Source: an uncultured Pelagibacteraceae bacterium
GTDB lineage: Bacteria > Pseudomonadota > Alphaproteobacteria > Pelagibacterales > AG-422-B15
Assembly (NCBI GenBank): GCA_902589175.1
Contig: CACIRX010000003.1
Span: forward strand, 1 to 64,000
Reading direction: 5' to 3'
DNA: 64,000 nucleotides
Each line of letters begins with the position of its first letter. Position 1 is the stretch's first letter. A program made the position numbers and the translations under genes. Below, piece by piece: positions 39,208-52,619 of this stretch. The notes under the pieces were generated by a model that had not been told where the DNA came from, made no database searches, and saw nothing but the letters and a program-made list of their open reading frames with translations.

Positions 39208-39993
39208 ATGACCAATGTTTTAAAAACTGAAATCGTTGATGATATTGCTATTTTAACGCTGAATGACCCTGAAAGGCTAAACGCACTTTCTATGGACATG
39301 ATTTCAGAGCTTCATAAGCAAGTAAAATCTATAAATAGTGGAGAATTAAAAGTTCGATGTGCCGTCCTAACAGGAGCTGGAAGAGGTTTTTGTGCGGGCG
39401 CAAACCTTGTTGAAGGAGCAAGCTTAGGTGATAATATAGATCCGGGAGAAACCTTAGAAAAAGTTTACCATCCTTTTCTAATAGATTTAAAAAATCTAAA
39501 TGTTCCATTGATTACGGCTGTTAATGGAGTGGCTGCTGGAGCAGGTTGTTCATTGGGTGTATTTGGAGATTTAGTTTATGCCTCTAAATCTGCATACTTT
39601 TATCAAGCGTTTAAATTTATAGGACTTGTGCCAGATGCTAGCTCTACTTACGTAATTCCTCGAAAAATAGGTATGGCAAGAGCAATGGAATTTTCATTAA
39701 TTGGTGAAAAAGTTTTAGCTGATAAAGCTCTTGAATGGGGTCTTGTAAATCATGTTGTTGAAGATGACAAACTAATGGAAGAAGTAATGAGCACAGCAAG
39801 AACATTAGCTTCAGGACCTACTGTAGCTTTAAAATTAATTAAACAATTATATTGGGATAGTTTTTCGAATAACTTTGAAGGTCAGCTTGCTGCGGAAAGC
39901 TCAGCACAAACAATTGCTGGCAAAACTGAGGATAGCAAAATTGGAGTAATGTCGTTCATTCAAAAGAAAAAAGCTGAATTCAAAGGTAAGTAA
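39208..39993 (+). CDS. Enoyl-CoA hydratase/isomerase family protein
   Basis: 261-residue crotonase-fold protein. The oxyanion-hole segments are TGAGRGFCAGANL (about 54-66) and NGVAAGAGCSLGVFGD (about 110-125). The segment FKFIGLVPDASSTYVIPRKIG resembles PaaG-type isomerases, with Asp in place of the second hydratase Glu. Reaction is therefore hydration or double-bond isomerisation of an acyl-CoA, not settled by sequence alone. Its stop abuts the tgt stop on the opposite strand. Confidence 0.9.
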   Translation: MTNVLKTEIVDDIAILTLNDPERLNALSMDMISELHKQVKSINSGELKVRCAVLTGAGRGFCAGANLVEGASLGDNIDPGETLEKVYHPFLIDLKNLNVPLITAVNGVAAGAGCSLGVFGDLVYASKSAYFYQAFKFIGLVPDASSTYVIPRKIGMARAMEFSLIGEKVLADKALEWGLVNHVVEDDKLMEEVMSTARTLASGPTVALKLIKQLYWDSFSNNFEGQLAAESSAQTIAGKTEDSKIGVMSFIQKKKAEFKGK

Positions 39994-42116
<2,123 letters not shown>

Positions 42117-42121
42117 GAAAA

Positions 42122-42673
42122 TTATAGATCTGAAATGACCCTTACAGTTATCATTTCATCTGGGTCATCTACACTTCCAGAGCCTGGCTCTCCTCGTTTA
42201 ATCTTGTCAACAAACTCCATCCCTTCTACGACTTGACCAAATACAGTATACTGGCCGTCTAGATGCGGAGCCTCGGCAAAACATATAAAAAATTGACTAT
42301 TAGCTGAATCCGGGTCGGCTGTTCTTGCCATCGATACTGTTCCACGAAGATGAGGTGTATCACCAAATTCATTTTTCAAATCAGGCTTGGTTGATCCGCC
42401 TGTTCCATTTCTATTTTCACCATCACCAGTTTGAGCCATAAAGCCCTCTATAACACGGTGAAAGGGTACTCCATCGTAAAAGCCTTCTCTTGCAAGTTCT
42501 TTAATTCTATTTACGTGATTTGGGGCAATATCAGGTAGTAATTCTATTATTACATTACCATCTTTCAGCTCTATTTGGATTGAATTTTCTGGATCATTTG
42601 CCATGACAACTCCTTCTGCGATTAACGCTGTAAAAAATGAAAATACAAAGATTAAAGTTCTTATTAATTTCAT
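42122..42673 (-). CDS. Exported peptidyl-prolyl cis-trans isomerase (cyclophilin)
   Basis: 183 residues. An N-terminal hydrophobic segment (about 3-22) followed by small residues looks like a cleavable signal peptide, so the enzyme probably acts in the periplasm. The cyclophilin core has VPFHRVIEGFMAQTGDG, with the catalytic Arg, then LRGTVSMART, SANSQFFICFAEAPHLDGQYTVFG. It lies between coaD and queA, the usual alphaproteobacterial position, where two cyclophilin genes are sometimes found; only one is here. Confidence 0.93.
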   Translation of the reverse strand: MKLIRTLIFVFSFFTALIAEGVVMANDPENSIQIELKDGNVIIELLPDIAPNHVNRIKELAREGFYDGVPFHRVIEGFMAQTGDGENRNGTGGSTKPDLKNEFGDTPHLRGTVSMARTADPDSANSQFFICFAEAPHLDGQYTVFGQVVEGMEFVDKIKRGEPGSGSVDDPDEMITVRVISDL

Positions 42674-42678
42674 TTTAT

Positions 42679-43158
42679 TTATTTAAATTTATCTTTTAAT
42701 TTTTGCTCAACAAACTTATTTGTAAAATTACTGATATTTCCTCCCAAACGTGCAATTTCTTTTACAAAATTAGAGGAAATTGATTGCCGTTGAGCGTCTG
42801 CCATCAAGAATACTGTTTCAATATTATTATCTAATTGTCTATTCATACCCAACATCTGAAACTCATATTCAAAATCAGAAACAACACGAAGACCTCTTAT
42901 GAGTATCTTTGCATCTAGCGAATTAGCTAAATCAATCAATAAATTATCAAATGCAATTACTTCAATTTTATCATTTGATGAAAACTCATTTTCTATCATT
43001 TCTTTTCTTTCATCTAAATCAAATAAAGGTGATTTATGCGGGCTGTCAGCAACTGCAATATATAATTTATCAACAAGTTTTGTAGCCCTATTGATAATAT
43101 CAATGTGCCCTTTATGAATGGGATCAAAGCTTCCAGGATATATGCCAGTTCTACTCAT
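42679..43158 (-). CDS. coaD: Phosphopantetheine adenylyltransferase
   Basis: 159-residue enzyme of coenzyme A synthesis that adenylates 4'-phosphopantetheine. The nucleotide-binding motif is GSFDPIHKGHIDII (about 9-22), with the second motif near the C-terminus, SSNFVKEIARLGGN, where family members have SS..VKE. RGLRVVSDFEYEFQM is the substrate-binding segment. It follows gyrA after a 43-base gap and precedes the cyclophilin by five. Confidence 0.97.
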   Translation of the reverse strand: MSRTGIYPGSFDPIHKGHIDIINRATKLVDKLYIAVADSPHKSPLFDLDERKEMIENEFSSNDKIEVIAFDNLLIDLANSLDAKILIRGLRVVSDFEYEFQMLGMNRQLDNNIETVFLMADAQRQSISSNFVKEIARLGGNISNFTNKFVEQKLKDKFK

Positions 43159-43201
43159 GTTTGGAATATATAATGATTATTTAAAGACCTCTAGTAATTT
43201 A

Positions 43202-45907
43202 TTAACTATCTAGCTCAACTCTGCTTGCAGAAACAACTTTTTCTTCTTTTGTTGTTTTAAATATACTTACTCCCTGCGTATTTCTACCAGCTACGCGAAC
43301 ATCTTTTACCGGGCAGCGAATTAATTGACCTGTTTTAGTTATCAGCATTATATCATCATCATTATTGACTGGAAAAGAAGCTAGAACATCGCCATTTCTA
43401 TCTGATGTCGCAATACACATAATGCCCGATCCTCCGCGATTAGAAACTCTAAACTGGTAAGAAGAAGATCTTTTACCAAAGCCATTTTCAGTAACTGTTA
43501 AAATGAATTGTTCTCTCGCTTTTAATTCATCATATCGATCCTTAGATATTTCAATGTCAGAAACAGAGTTATCAGTATCATTATCGTCACTCTCGGTTTC
43601 TTCTTGCATTCCTTTTTCCTTTGAAATCATTTTTAAGTAAGCTTTTGCTTCTGCTGACGATACATCAATATGAGAAATGACAGAAATAGAAATAATTTTA
43701 TCATCTTTTGTTAGCCTGATGCCCCTTACACCCACCGAACTTCTACTTTTAGTTGTTCTCAATTTTGAAACAGGAGTTCGAATACACTTTCCATGTTTTG
43801 TTGATAGTAAAATATCGTCTTCATCACTACAAAGTTTTACACCTACGATTGCATTATTATTATCTAGTTTCATTGCAATTTTACCATTTGCTTGAATCCT
43901 TTTGAAATCTTCTAAACTATTTTTTCTGATGCTGCCGTCCGATGTAGCAAATATTAAATACTCATTTCCATTTGATTGCTTATCTTCTGGCAACACAAGG
44001 ATACTTGATAAACTTTCAGTGTCTTTAAGATTTAAGAGATTGATTATTGCTTTGCCCTTAGCTTGGGGTGATGACTCAGGAATCTTCCATGTTTTAAGTT
44101 TGTAAGCTATTCCTCCAGACGAGAAAAACAACATATTGTCATGAGTACTTGAGGTAAAAACTTGAGTTACAAAATCTTCTTCATTGGTTTTCATTCCTGC
44201 TCTTCCTTTGCCACCTCTTTTCTGTGCTCTGTACATATTTAAAGGAACCCTTTTTATATAACCTGAGTTTGTTACACTTACGACCATATCACTTCTTTGA
44301 ACTAGGTCTTCTTGATCAATATCTGTAGCCTCACCTTCATTAATTTCTGTTCTTCTTGGTATTGCAAATTGCTTTTTAATTTCATTTAGCTCAACATTTA
44401 TTACATCATTCAATACCTCCGTATCCCTTAATATTGAGAGGAATTTGTTTATTTGATTGGAAAGATCTGATAATTCTGACTTGATCTCATCTTTGCCTAG
44501 AGCAGTCAAACGTTGCAATCTTAACTCTAATATCGCTTTGGCCTGCTCATCTGTTAAATAAATTTCTTTTTCATTTTTAATTTGCCTTGGGTCATCAACT
44601 AACTTTAACAAATCATCAATATCCTTGCTTAGCCACTTAGTTTTAAGAAGCGAGGTTCTTGCTTCATTAGGATCTTTGGAGCTTTTAATTATTTCTATTA
44701 TTTGATCAACATTAGCAACAGCAACTGCTAGGCCAATCAATACATGGGCCCTATCTCTTGCTTTGCCGAGATCATGACGAGTCCTGTTTCTGATAATTTC
44801 TTTTCTGAATTCTATAAAATGGTGAATGAATTCTTTTATATTCATTAATTTTGGTTTTCCGTTTACCAACGCCAATGAATTAACACCGTAAGAACTTTGT
44901 AGTGCAGTAAATTTATATAATTTATTTAATACAACTTGTGATATTACCCCTTTTTTTAATTCAACAACAACTCTTACTCCTTGGCGGTCAGACTCATCTC
45001 TTAAATCACTTATACCATCAATTTTTTTATCTCTGACAAGTTCAGCTATTTTCTCAAGCAAAGATGATTTGTTTACTTGGTAAGGTACTTCAGTAAAAAC
45101 GATTGCCTCTCGATCTGTTTTAAATTCCTCTATGTTTGATTTTGCCTGAACAATGATTGAGCCTCTACCTGATGACTGAGAGTCTTTTATCCCTTTTATG
45201 CCAATAATTGTTCCGCCAGTGGGAAAGTCTGGGCCTTTTATAATTTGATTTATTTCCTCAAAAGTTACGTCGGTATTTTCAAGGTAAGCAATACTAGCGT
45301 CAATGACCTCTCCTAAATTATGAGGTAAAATGTTAGTCGCCATACCAACGGCTATACCACCTGCACCGTTGACGAGCAGATTTGGATATTTTGCAGGAAG
45401 AACTGATGGCTCACTTTCAGTTTCATCATAATTAGGTCTAAAGTCGACCGTTTCTTTTTCTATATCTTCAAGAAGGAAGCTAGCAATTTTTGCCATTCTA
45501 ACTTCCGTATATCTCATTGCAGCAGCCCTATCACCGTCCATTGATCCAAAATTACCTTGACCATCTAATAGAGGTACGCTCATTGAAAAGTCTTGGGCAA
45601 GTCTGACCAATGCATCATAAACAGCTTGATCTCCATGCGGATGGTATTTACCAATAACATCACCGACAACTCTAGCACTCTTTCTATGTTGTTTATTCCA
45701 CTCATAGCCTGACTCATGCATTGCATATAAAATCCGTCTATGAACTGGTTTTAGTCCGTCTCTAACATCGGGTAATGCCCTGCTAACGATTACGCTCATA
45801 GCGTAATCGAGGTAAGAATTTTGCATTTCTGTATCGATTAATATGGGGATTACAGATTGCTCTTTACCTGTTTTAAGATCTTCGTTTTGATCCTTGGAAT
45901 CAGTCAA
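43202..45907 (-). CDS. gyrA: DNA gyrase subunit A
   Basis: 901-residue breakage-reunion subunit of gyrase. The catalytic tyrosine is Tyr133 in [10 protein letters not shown]. The quinolone-determining loop reads [19 protein letters not shown], with Gln94 at the E. coli Ser83 position and Asp98 at Asp87. The gyrase-specific GyrA box is [10 protein letters not shown], and the six-bladed C-terminal domain is interrupted near residue 760 by an acidic Asp/Glu-rich stretch. It lies downstream of ssb, in the order typical for alphaproteobacteria. Confidence 0.97.
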   Translation of the reverse strand: MTDSKDQNEDLKTGKEQSVIPILIDTEMQNSYLDYAMSVIVSRALPDVRDGLKPVHRRILYAMHESGYEWNKQHRKSARVVGDVIGKYHPHGDQAVYDALVRLAQDFSMSVPLLDGQGNFGSMDGDRAAAMRYTEVRMAKIASFLLEDIEKETVDFRPNYDETESEPSVLPAKYPNLLVNGAGGIAVGMATNILPHNLGEVIDASIAYLENTDVTFEEINQIIKGPDFPTGGTIIGIKGIKDSQSSGRGSIIVQAKSNIEEFKTDREAIVFTEVPYQVNKSSLLEKIAELVRDKKIDGISDLRDESDRQGVRVVVELKKGVISQVVLNKLYKFTALQSSYGVNSLALVNGKPKLMNIKEFIHHFIEFRKEIIRNRTRHDLGKARDRAHVLIGLAVAVANVDQIIEIIKSSKDPNEARTSLLKTKWLSKDIDDLLKLVDDPRQIKNEKEIYLTDEQAKAILELRLQRLTALGKDEIKSELSDLSNQINKFLSILRDTEVLNDVINVELNEIKKQFAIPRRTEINEGEATDIDQEDLVQRSDMVVSVTNSGYIKRVPLNMYRAQKRGGKGRAGMKTNEEDFVTQVFTSSTHDNMLFFSSGGIAYKLKTWKIPESSPQAKGKAIINLLNLKDTESLSSILVLPEDKQSNGNEYLIFATSDGSIRKNSLEDFKRIQANGKIAMKLDNNNAIVGVKLCSDEDDILLSTKHGKCIRTPVSKLRTTKSRSSVGVRGIRLTKDDKIISISVISHIDVSSAEAKAYLKMISKEKGMQEETESDDNDTDNSVSDIEISKDRYDELKAREQFILTVTENGFGKRSSSYQFRVSNRGGSGIMCIATSDRNGDVLASFPVNNDDDIMLITKTGQLIRCPVKDVRVAGRNTQGVSIFKTTKEEKVVSASRVELDS

Positions 45908-46028
45908 TTCTATTTCCTATTGAAGCGCTAAAAATCCCTAAAAATAGGAAAAATAAGCACGATTTTGTTATAAAAATTAAGATTATTATATCAGAAAATT
46001 GCCCAGTTTTCGATTGAAAAAAGTAGAC

Positions 46029-46487
46029 TTAAAAGGGTATTTCGTCGTCTATATCAAGGTCAGGTGGAGCACTGTCTCCCATGTCTTGATTTATATCTGA
46101 ACCCATATCTGGAATTGAATCGCCGCCTCCTGAGTTCCTTGAGTCAAGCATGGTAAGTGTGCCATTATAGTTTCCAAGAACTATTTCCGTCGTATATTTT
46201 TCAACTCCGCTCTGATCTGTAAATTTCCTAGTTTGAAGTTGTCCTTCAATGTATATTTTTGATCCTTTCTTAAGGTAACTCTCAACAACACCAGCTAAAC
46301 CATCGTTAAATATGACTATTCTATGCCAACTGGTTTTTTCTTTTTTCTCTCCTGTTGCCTTGTCTTTCCATGACTCGGATGTGGCTAAGCTAAGTTGGGC
46401 AAGCCTTTTCCCATCTTGAGTCTGACGAATTACGGGATCTGCTCCAAGATTACCTATGAGCATTACTTTATTTAAACTAGCAGCCAT
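46029..46487 (-). CDS. ssb: Single-stranded DNA-binding protein
   Basis: 152 residues from the ATG at 46487; the frame opens 30 bases earlier, but [15 protein letters not shown] is the family N-terminus. OB-fold residues to about 105 include [21 protein letters not shown] and [10 protein letters not shown] Gly/Ser/Asp linker leads to the acidic tip DIDDEIPF, which recruits repair and replication proteins. It is divergent from uvrA across 109 bases, and gyrA follows 121 bases downstream. Confidence 0.96.
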   Translation of the reverse strand: MAASLNKVMLIGNLGADPVIRQTQDGKRLAQLSLATSESWKDKATGEKKEKTSWHRIVIFNDGLAGVVESYLKKGSKIYIEGQLQTRKFTDQSGVEKYTTEIVLGNYNGTLTMLDSRNSGGGDSIPDMGSDINQDMGDSAPPDLDIDDEIPF

Positions 46488-46596
46488 ATACTGTAATTTA
46501 TCCAGATATTGATGCACTGTACATACAAAAATCCCTATTTTGCTGTTTATGCACAGGTTATCTTTAAATCAGGAGTGTTAAGATTAATTAATTCTT

Positions 46597-49425
46597 ATGA
46601 GTAAGACAATTTCAGTACAAGGAGCCCGTGAACATAATTTAAAAAATGTTAACGTCAAAATACCCCGTGAGAAGCTAACAATAATAACTGGTTTGTCTGG
46701 CTCAGGTAAATCTTCCCTTGCATTTGATACTATTTATGCTGAAGGCCAAAGAAGATACGTTGAGAGCTTATCAGCTTATGCAAGACAGTTTTTGCAAATG
46801 ATGCAAAAACCAAATGTTGATTTAATAGAAGGGTTAAGTCCCGCAATTTCCATCGAACAAAAAACTACATCAAAAAATCCTAGGTCAACAGTTGGTACTG
46901 TTACTGAGGTGTATGATTATCTTCGTCTTCTTTTTGCGAGAGTTGGAATACCCTATTCTCCTGCAACCGGATTACCCATTAAAAGTCAGACAGTGACCCA
47001 AATAGTTGATCGAATAAAAGAAAGAGAAATAGGTTCAAAGTTTCTAATATTGTCTCCAATTATCAGAGGAAGAAAAGGTGAGTACAAAAAGGAATTACAA
47101 GAATTGCACAAGAAAGGTTTTCAAAGAGTAAAGATTGATGGGGAATTATACGAATTCGACTCTTTACCTGAAATTGATAAAAAAAAGAAACATGACATCG
47201 AGGTTGTAGTAGACCGTATCGTACTAAACGATGAAATAGGTAACAGGTTGGCGGATAGTGTCGAAACTGCCCTCAATTTAAGTGATGGATTGGTGATCGT
47301 TGAAAACTTCGAGATGAAAAATGGTAAAGTAGATAATGAACTATTTTCATCAAAATTTGCTTGTCCTGTATCCGGTTTCACAATTGACGAAATTGAACCA
47401 AGGTTATTTTCTTTTAATAATCCTTATGGAGCGTGTGAAGAGTGTGATGGAATTGGCACCGATTTATCAATTGATCCTAATTTAGTTGTTCCAAATAAAA
47501 ACCTTTCAATAAATGAGGATGCACTTGCTCCTTGGCCAGTCTCGAGATACGGATATTTTAGAAATATTTTAAAGGTTGTAGCTAGAAAATATAAATTTTC
47601 ACTTGATACACCCTGGAAATCACTAGGAAAAAAAATTCAAAACATAGTTCTTTATGGCTCTGGTGAAACAGAATTAAAGTTTACTTATGATGACGGTTAT
47701 GAGTATGAAAGACCTTTCGAAGGAGTAATCAATAATCTTGAGCGCAGATATCTAGAGACAGAAAGTGATTGGATGCGTGGAAGAATTGAGAGATATCAGA
47801 GTGAAGTAAGATGTCATGCATGCAATGGTTTTAGGCTTAAAGAGACTGCATTGGCTGTAAAGATAGACAAGCTGCACATAGGTGAAGTATGTGACAAATC
47901 TATTAAAGAACTTGTTATTTGGTTTCAGCAACTTGAAAAAAAATTAACTAAAAAAGAAAAAGAAATTGCATTTAGAATTCTTAAGGAACTCAATGAAAGG
48001 ATACTTTTTTTAAATAATGTAGGTCTTGAATATCTAACTCTTTCAAGAGGTTCGGGTAGTTTATCAGGCGGTGAGTCACAACGTATTCGTCTTGCATCAC
48101 AAATTGGATCAGGTTTGACAGGAGTTCTCTATGTGCTAGACGAACCCTCGATTGGCTTGCATCAGCGTGATAATGAAAGATTGTTAAAAACTCTTAAAAG
48201 ATTAAGAGATCTTGGAAATACAGTTATTGTCGTTGAGCATGATGAAGAGGCAATCACGACAGCTGATCATGTTGTTGACTTGGGACCGGCTGCTGGCGTT
48301 AATGGCGGAAGAGTAGTTGCTGAGGGTAATGTTACTAAAATTAAAAAAAATCAAAATAGCATAACTGGTCAATACTTATCTGGTAAACTAAAAATTGAAA
48401 TACCTAGCAATAGAAGAAAAGCACTAAATAATAAATATATAGAAATTATAAAAGCTGAGGGCAATAATCTTAAAAATGTCGACTGCGAAATTCCTCTTGG
48501 GACACTTACTTGTATTACCGGAGTTTCTGGTAGCGGTAAATCAACTTTAACAATTAATACGCTTTTTAAGTCAGTCGCACAAACGTTGAACGGGTCAAGG
48601 TACACACCTGCAAAGCACAAGGAAATAAAGGGTCTTCAAGAACTTGATAAAGTTATAGATATTGACCAATCTCCAATTGGAAGGACCCCAAGATCAAATC
48701 CCGCAACTTATACCGGAGCCTTCACTTTTATAAGAGACTGGTTTACCGGTTTGCCAGAATCAAAAGCCAGAGGTTATAAAGCTGGAAGATTTTCATTTAA
48801 TGTTAAGGGCGGTAGATGTGAAGCTTGTGAAGGTGATGGTGTAATTAAGATAGAGATGCACTTTCTTCCTGATGTATATGTCACTTGCGATGAATGTGAG
48901 GGCAAAAGATACAACAGAGAAACGCTTGAAATTAAGTACAAAGATAAGAGTATTGCAGACATTTTAGATATGACAGTTGAAGAAGGATGTTCTTTTTTTG
49001 AAGCAATCCCAATGATTAAAAAGAAACTCGATACACTTCAAAATGTAGGGCTTGGCTATATAAAAATTGGTCAGCAAGCTACTACTTTATCGGGTGGTGA
49101 AGCGCAAAGAATTAAACTTTCAAAAGAACTTTCAAAAAGAGCCACAGGCAAAACCTTGTACATACTTGATGAGCCAACTACGGGGCTTCATGTCCATGAC
49201 ATTAAGAAACTACTCGAGGTACTCCAAATTTTAGTAGATCAAGGTAACACTGTTGTTGTGATAGAGCATAATTTAGACGTCATAAAAACAGCTGATTGGA
49301 TCATTGACTTGGGCCCAGAAGGGGGTGACGGTGGTGGTGAAATAATAGGAAGCGGTTCACCAGAAGATATTGCAAAACTCAAAAAAAGTTATACAGGACA
49401 GTATTTAAATAAAATTCTCAAATAG
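46597..49425 (+). CDS. uvrA: Excinuclease ABC subunit A
   Basis: 942-residue damage-recognition ATPase of nucleotide excision repair. It has two ABC modules: Walker [10 protein letters not shown] (about 33) and GVSGSGKST (about 645), and signature motifs [12 protein letters not shown] and [12 protein letters not shown]. Zinc-binding cysteine pairs occur at CPVSGF...CEECDG and [16 protein letters not shown]...[10 protein letters not shown]. Length is normal. An SOS operator was looked for upstream and not found. Confidence 0.98.
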   Translation: MSKTISVQGAREHNLKNVNVKIPREKLTIITGLSGSGKSSLAFDTIYAEGQRRYVESLSAYARQFLQMMQKPNVDLIEGLSPAISIEQKTTSKNPRSTVGTVTEVYDYLRLLFARVGIPYSPATGLPIKSQTVTQIVDRIKEREIGSKFLILSPIIRGRKGEYKKELQELHKKGFQRVKIDGELYEFDSLPEIDKKKKHDIEVVVDRIVLNDEIGNRLADSVETALNLSDGLVIVENFEMKNGKVDNELFSSKFACPVSGFTIDEIEPRLFSFNNPYGACEECDGIGTDLSIDPNLVVPNKNLSINEDALAPWPVSRYGYFRNILKVVARKYKFSLDTPWKSLGKKIQNIVLYGSGETELKFTYDDGYEYERPFEGVINNLERRYLETESDWMRGRIERYQSEVRCHACNGFRLKETALAVKIDKLHIGEVCDKSIKELVIWFQQLEKKLTKKEKEIAFRILKELNERILFLNNVGLEYLTLSRGSGSLSGGESQRIRLASQIGSGLTGVLYVLDEPSIGLHQRDNERLLKTLKRLRDLGNTVIVVEHDEEAITTADHVVDLGPAAGVNGGRVVAEGNVTKIKKNQNSITGQYLSGKLKIEIPSNRRKALNNKYIEIIKAEGNNLKNVDCEIPLGTLTCITGVSGSGKSTLTINTLFKSVAQTLNGSRYTPAKHKEIKGLQELDKVIDIDQSPIGRTPRSNPATYTGAFTFIRDWFTGLPESKARGYKAGRFSFNVKGGRCEACEGDGVIKIEMHFLPDVYVTCDECEGKRYNRETLEIKYKDKSIADILDMTVEEGCSFFEAIPMIKKKLDTLQNVGLGYIKIGQQATTLSGGEAQRIKLSKELSKRATGKTLYILDEPTTGLHVHDIKKLLEVLQILVDQGNTVVVIEHNLDVIKTADWIIDLGPEGGDGGGEIIGSGSPEDIAKLKKSYTGQYLNKILK

Positions 49426-49473
49426 TCACATAAATATTTTACACACACGCATAAAACATGCTATGAATCGTTA

Positions 49474-50082
49474 ATGGCATCAATATTACAATCATTGCAA
49501 AGAACAGTCATACTTGGAACATCGTTGGCAATTCTTTTACTCATTATGGTTACAGGCCACTATGGTGGCTTTGACCAACTATATTGGGCCTCACTCTCGA
49601 GATTTCTTCACGTCATATCTGGAGTCATGTGGATTGGCCTCCTCTATTACTTTAACTTCGTACAGATTCCTAATATGCCAAATATTCCTGATGAGCAAAA
49701 ACCAGCAATAGGAAAAGTTATTGCCCCTGCGGCTCTTTTCTGGTTCAGATGGGCTGCTTTGGCAACATTGATCACAGGTCTTACAACTCTAGCTCTTTAT
49801 TATGGACATGAGGGATCAGTCAATGCTCTTACATTTACATTAGCTTATGGATTTAATGGTAAAGAACTTACAATAGGAATTGGTATGTGGCTTGCTATCA
49901 TAATGGCTTATAATGTATGGATGGTTATTTGGCCAAATCAAAAGAAAGCATTGGGAATTGTTGAAGTTGATGCAGATACAAAAGCAAAATCAGCTAGAAC
50001 AGCTATGCTATTCTCAAGAACAAACACCGTGCTTTCCATTCCTATGCTGTTAGCAATGGTAGTTGCACAAAATCTTTACTAA
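49474..50082 (+). CDS. PuuD-like (urate hydroxylase family) membrane protein
   Basis: 202 residues with about four to five membrane helices. Segments such as RFLHVISGVMWIGLLYYFNFVQIP, ALFWFRWAALATLITGL and IGIGMWLAIIMAYNVWMVIWPNQKKALG resemble the membrane domain of PuuD, a urate oxidase with a C-terminal cytochrome c domain. No CxxCH motif or cytochrome domain is present here. Histidines in the helices could bind haem or a metal. Function is therefore uncertain. It lies 48 bases after uvrA and its stop is one base from secF on the other strand. Confidence 0.7.
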   Translation: MASILQSLQRTVILGTSLAILLLIMVTGHYGGFDQLYWASLSRFLHVISGVMWIGLLYYFNFVQIPNMPNIPDEQKPAIGKVIAPAALFWFRWAALATLITGLTTLALYYGHEGSVNALTFTLAYGFNGKELTIGIGMWLAIIMAYNVWMVIWPNQKKALGIVEVDADTKAKSARTAMLFSRTNTVLSIPMLLAMVVAQNLY

Positions 50083-50083
50083 A

Positions 50084-51010
50084 TTATCTAGTTGAGTCTA
50101 CTGCTGACGTCGTATTCCACTCACGTTTTACATCAAGGTATCTCAGTAATGGCGCTGCTACAAAAATTGATGAATATGTTCCAACTATAACTCCCCAAAT
50201 CATTGCAAACGTAAACCCTTTAATCACTTCACCTCCAAAAATGAATAACGATAACAAAGCTAAAAGCGTAGTCACAGAAGTAACGATTGTTCTTGATAAA
50301 GTATCGTTAATTGACAAATTTAATAAATCTGTAATTTCCTTTGAACGGTACTTACGTAAGTTTTCTCTGACCCTATCGTACACAACAACTGTATCGTTCA
50401 TAGAGTATCCAACAATAGTAAGTATTGCAGCAATGATGGGTAAATTGAACTCTAATTGAGTTATACAAAAAACACCTATAGTTAATATGACGTCGTGAAC
50501 AAGCGCCAGAACTGCTCCAAGTGAAAACTGCCATTCAAACCTAAACCAAATGTAAACAAGCATTGCAAATACAGCGACAAAAATTGCTATAGCACCAGAT
50601 TGTATTAATTCTCCACTAACCTTAGGCCCTACAACCTCAGTTCTTCTAAAATTAATATCAGTTGAAAGATAAGACCCTAAGCTATCTTTTACTATTTGAA
50701 CAACATCTTGTTGAACTTGATCTCCACCTAGTTGTTGCTCTACTCTAATTAGTAAATTTTTACTTGATCCAAATTCTTGAACTTGAACATCCCCTAATTC
50801 AAGAGTATTTAAGTTATCTCTTAAACCAGAAATTTCTATTTCTTGAGATGTTTCAATTTCAATAAGTGTACCACCCTTAAAATCAATTCCAAAATTCAAT
50901 CCATTTACAAAAAAAGCCCCTATTGAAAGAAATATCAATATTGCAGAAAGAATAAAGGTAATTACCCTTACTTTTAAAAAATTAATTTGTGTTCCAGATA
51001 TATTAAGCAT
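50084..51010 (-). CDS. secF: Protein translocase subunit SecF
   Basis: 308-residue inner-membrane partner of SecD that uses the proton gradient to pull exported proteins to the periplasm. It has six helices, with the large periplasmic domain between helices 1 and 2 after GLNFGIDFKGGTLIEI. The conserved TILTIVGYSMNDTVVVYDRVREN segment of helix 4 and after is intact. The start overlaps secD by eight bases. Confidence 0.97.
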   Translation of the reverse strand: MLNISGTQINFLKVRVITFILSAILIFLSIGAFFVNGLNFGIDFKGGTLIEIETSQEIEISGLRDNLNTLELGDVQVQEFGSSKNLLIRVEQQLGGDQVQQDVVQIVKDSLGSYLSTDINFRRTEVVGPKVSGELIQSGAIAIFVAVFAMLVYIWFRFEWQFSLGAVLALVHDVILTIGVFCITQLEFNLPIIAAILTIVGYSMNDTVVVYDRVRENLRKYRSKEITDLLNLSINDTLSRTIVTSVTTLLALLSLFIFGGEVIKGFTFAMIWGVIVGTYSSIFVAAPLLRYLDVKREWNTTSAVDSTR

Positions 51011-52613
51011 TTTTACTTAGACCTACAAAATTTGGTTTTAATCTTTTAGCGTTAAGTGAAATTAGTAATCTTGTGAAAGTAAAGGCAGTGAAAACTGATG
51101 TAAAGATTCCTATAGCCAATGTAATAGAGAAACCTCTCACTGGCCCCGAAGCCATAAAAAATAATATTATTGCAGCAATCAATGTTGTTATATTTGCATC
51201 TAATATAGTTGATAAAGCTCTTTTATACCCGTTTTCAACAGCATTCATCATATTCGATCCATTTCTAATTTCTTCTTTTACTCTCTCAAAAATTAGAACA
51301 TTTGCATCCACAGCCATTCCAATTGTTAATATTATTCCAGCGATACCAGGTAATGTTAGAGTTGCTTGAAACAAAGATAAAACGCCAAGGACCATAAATA
51401 AGTTTATAATTAATGCTATATCTGCAAGCAGGCCAAAATATCTATAGACAAATATCATAAAAATAATGACAGCAATAAAACCAATTATTGCAGCAAATTG
51501 ACCCGCTTCAATTGAGTCGGCGCCAAGATCAGGTCCAACCGACCTTTCTTCTAAAATAATTAGTGGGGCAGGTAAAGCACCAGCTCGCAAAAGAATAGCA
51601 AGATCATTTGCTTCTTCTGAGTCAAAACCTCCAGAAATCTGACCAGAACCACCCAAAATAGCTTCCCTTATTACTGGCGCACTTATTACTTTATTATCAA
51701 GTACAATCGCAAAAGGTTTGCCCACATTTTGCTGTGTAACCCTTCCAAACTTTGTTGCGCCTATACGATCAAACCTAAAAGATACAATTGGTTCATTTGT
51801 TTGAGGATCAAAACCAGGTTGCGCATCAACAAGATTTTCACCTCCAACCATAATTCGCTTTTTTACAATGTATTTAAACTCTTCATCCGCATCAGATGCC
51901 AAAATTTCTGAACCAATTGGTGCCTTCGAGGGATTAAAAGGGTCAAAATTCACAGAAGTATCAACTAATTGAAAAGTAAGTTTAGCCGTTTGGCCCAGTA
52001 AAGACTTAATACGGTCAGGGTCATCAATACCTGGTAATTGAATTATTATCCTGGATGATCCTTGTCTTTGTATTGATGGCTCTCTTGTGCCAAGTTCATC
52101 TATTCTCCTTCGAACAATTTCTAACGATTGGGCAACTGCATTCGAAACAGATTGTTTTATAAATTCTTCAGTAAAATTTATCTGAACAGTATTTTCTTCT
52201 TGGGTGATAATTAGATTAGTTTGATCTCCCATTGCAAGAATATTTTGAGAGTTACTCATGGATAGCTCGGAAATTTCTTTTTGAATTTCGCTATTAAAAC
52301 CCTCTACAATGAATTTTAGGGATTCATTTGAAACCTTGAAATTACTATAATTAAGATTGTTTTTCTTTAAGACTCTTCGTACGTCTGCGTTAAGGTTTTC
52401 TACTCTCTCCTTTATAATTTCTTCTGTATCAACCTCTAACAATAAATGTGAGCCCCCTTGAAGGTCCAAGCCGAGGTTTACTTGTTTCTTAGGAAAAAAA
52501 TTTGGAAATGTTTCTAATTGATCTTTCCCAAAAAAATTGGGAACAGCAAAAAGTAAAGTAATTATGATTACAGTCAATACTGAAAATATTTTTAAATTTG
52601 AAAAGTACAGCAT
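51003..52613 (-). CDS. secD: Protein translocase subunit SecD
   Basis: 536 residues, six membrane helices with a big periplasmic P1 domain. NLGLDLQGGSHLLLEVD is the first conserved region, and the helix 4 motif GMAVDANVLIFERVKEE contains the proton-relay Asp. It starts six bases after yajC and overlaps secF, forming yajC-secD-secF. Motif order and length are standard. Confidence 0.97.
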   Translation of the reverse strand: MLYFSNLKIFSVLTVIIITLLFAVPNFFGKDQLETFPNFFPKKQVNLGLDLQGGSHLLLEVDTEEIIKERVENLNADVRRVLKKNNLNYSNFKVSNESLKFIVEGFNSEIQKEISELSMSNSQNILAMGDQTNLIITQEENTVQINFTEEFIKQSVSNAVAQSLEIVRRRIDELGTREPSIQRQGSSRIIIQLPGIDDPDRIKSLLGQTAKLTFQLVDTSVNFDPFNPSKAPIGSEILASDADEEFKYIVKKRIMVGGENLVDAQPGFDPQTNEPIVSFRFDRIGATKFGRVTQQNVGKPFAIVLDNKVISAPVIREAILGGSGQISGGFDSEEANDLAILLRAGALPAPLIILEERSVGPDLGADSIEAGQFAAIIGFIAVIIFMIFVYRYFGLLADIALIINLFMVLGVLSLFQATLTLPGIAGIILTIGMAVDANVLIFERVKEEIRNGSNMMNAVENGYKRALSTILDANITTLIAAIILFFMASGPVRGFSITLAIGIFTSVFTAFTFTRLLISLNAKRLKPNFVGLSKNA

Positions 52614-52619
52614 GAAAAT

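Noticed and set aside
46543..46556. CTGT-N6-ACAG between ssb and uvrA as an SOS box
   Set aside because: The enterobacterial LexA site needs eight bases between the half sites and alphaproteobacterial LexA uses GTTC/GAAC-type sites; neither is present.
51073..51369. Plus-strand open frame of 98 codons opposite secD
   Set aside because: Antisense shadow of a highly conserved membrane gene, with no family resemblance or ribosome-binding site.
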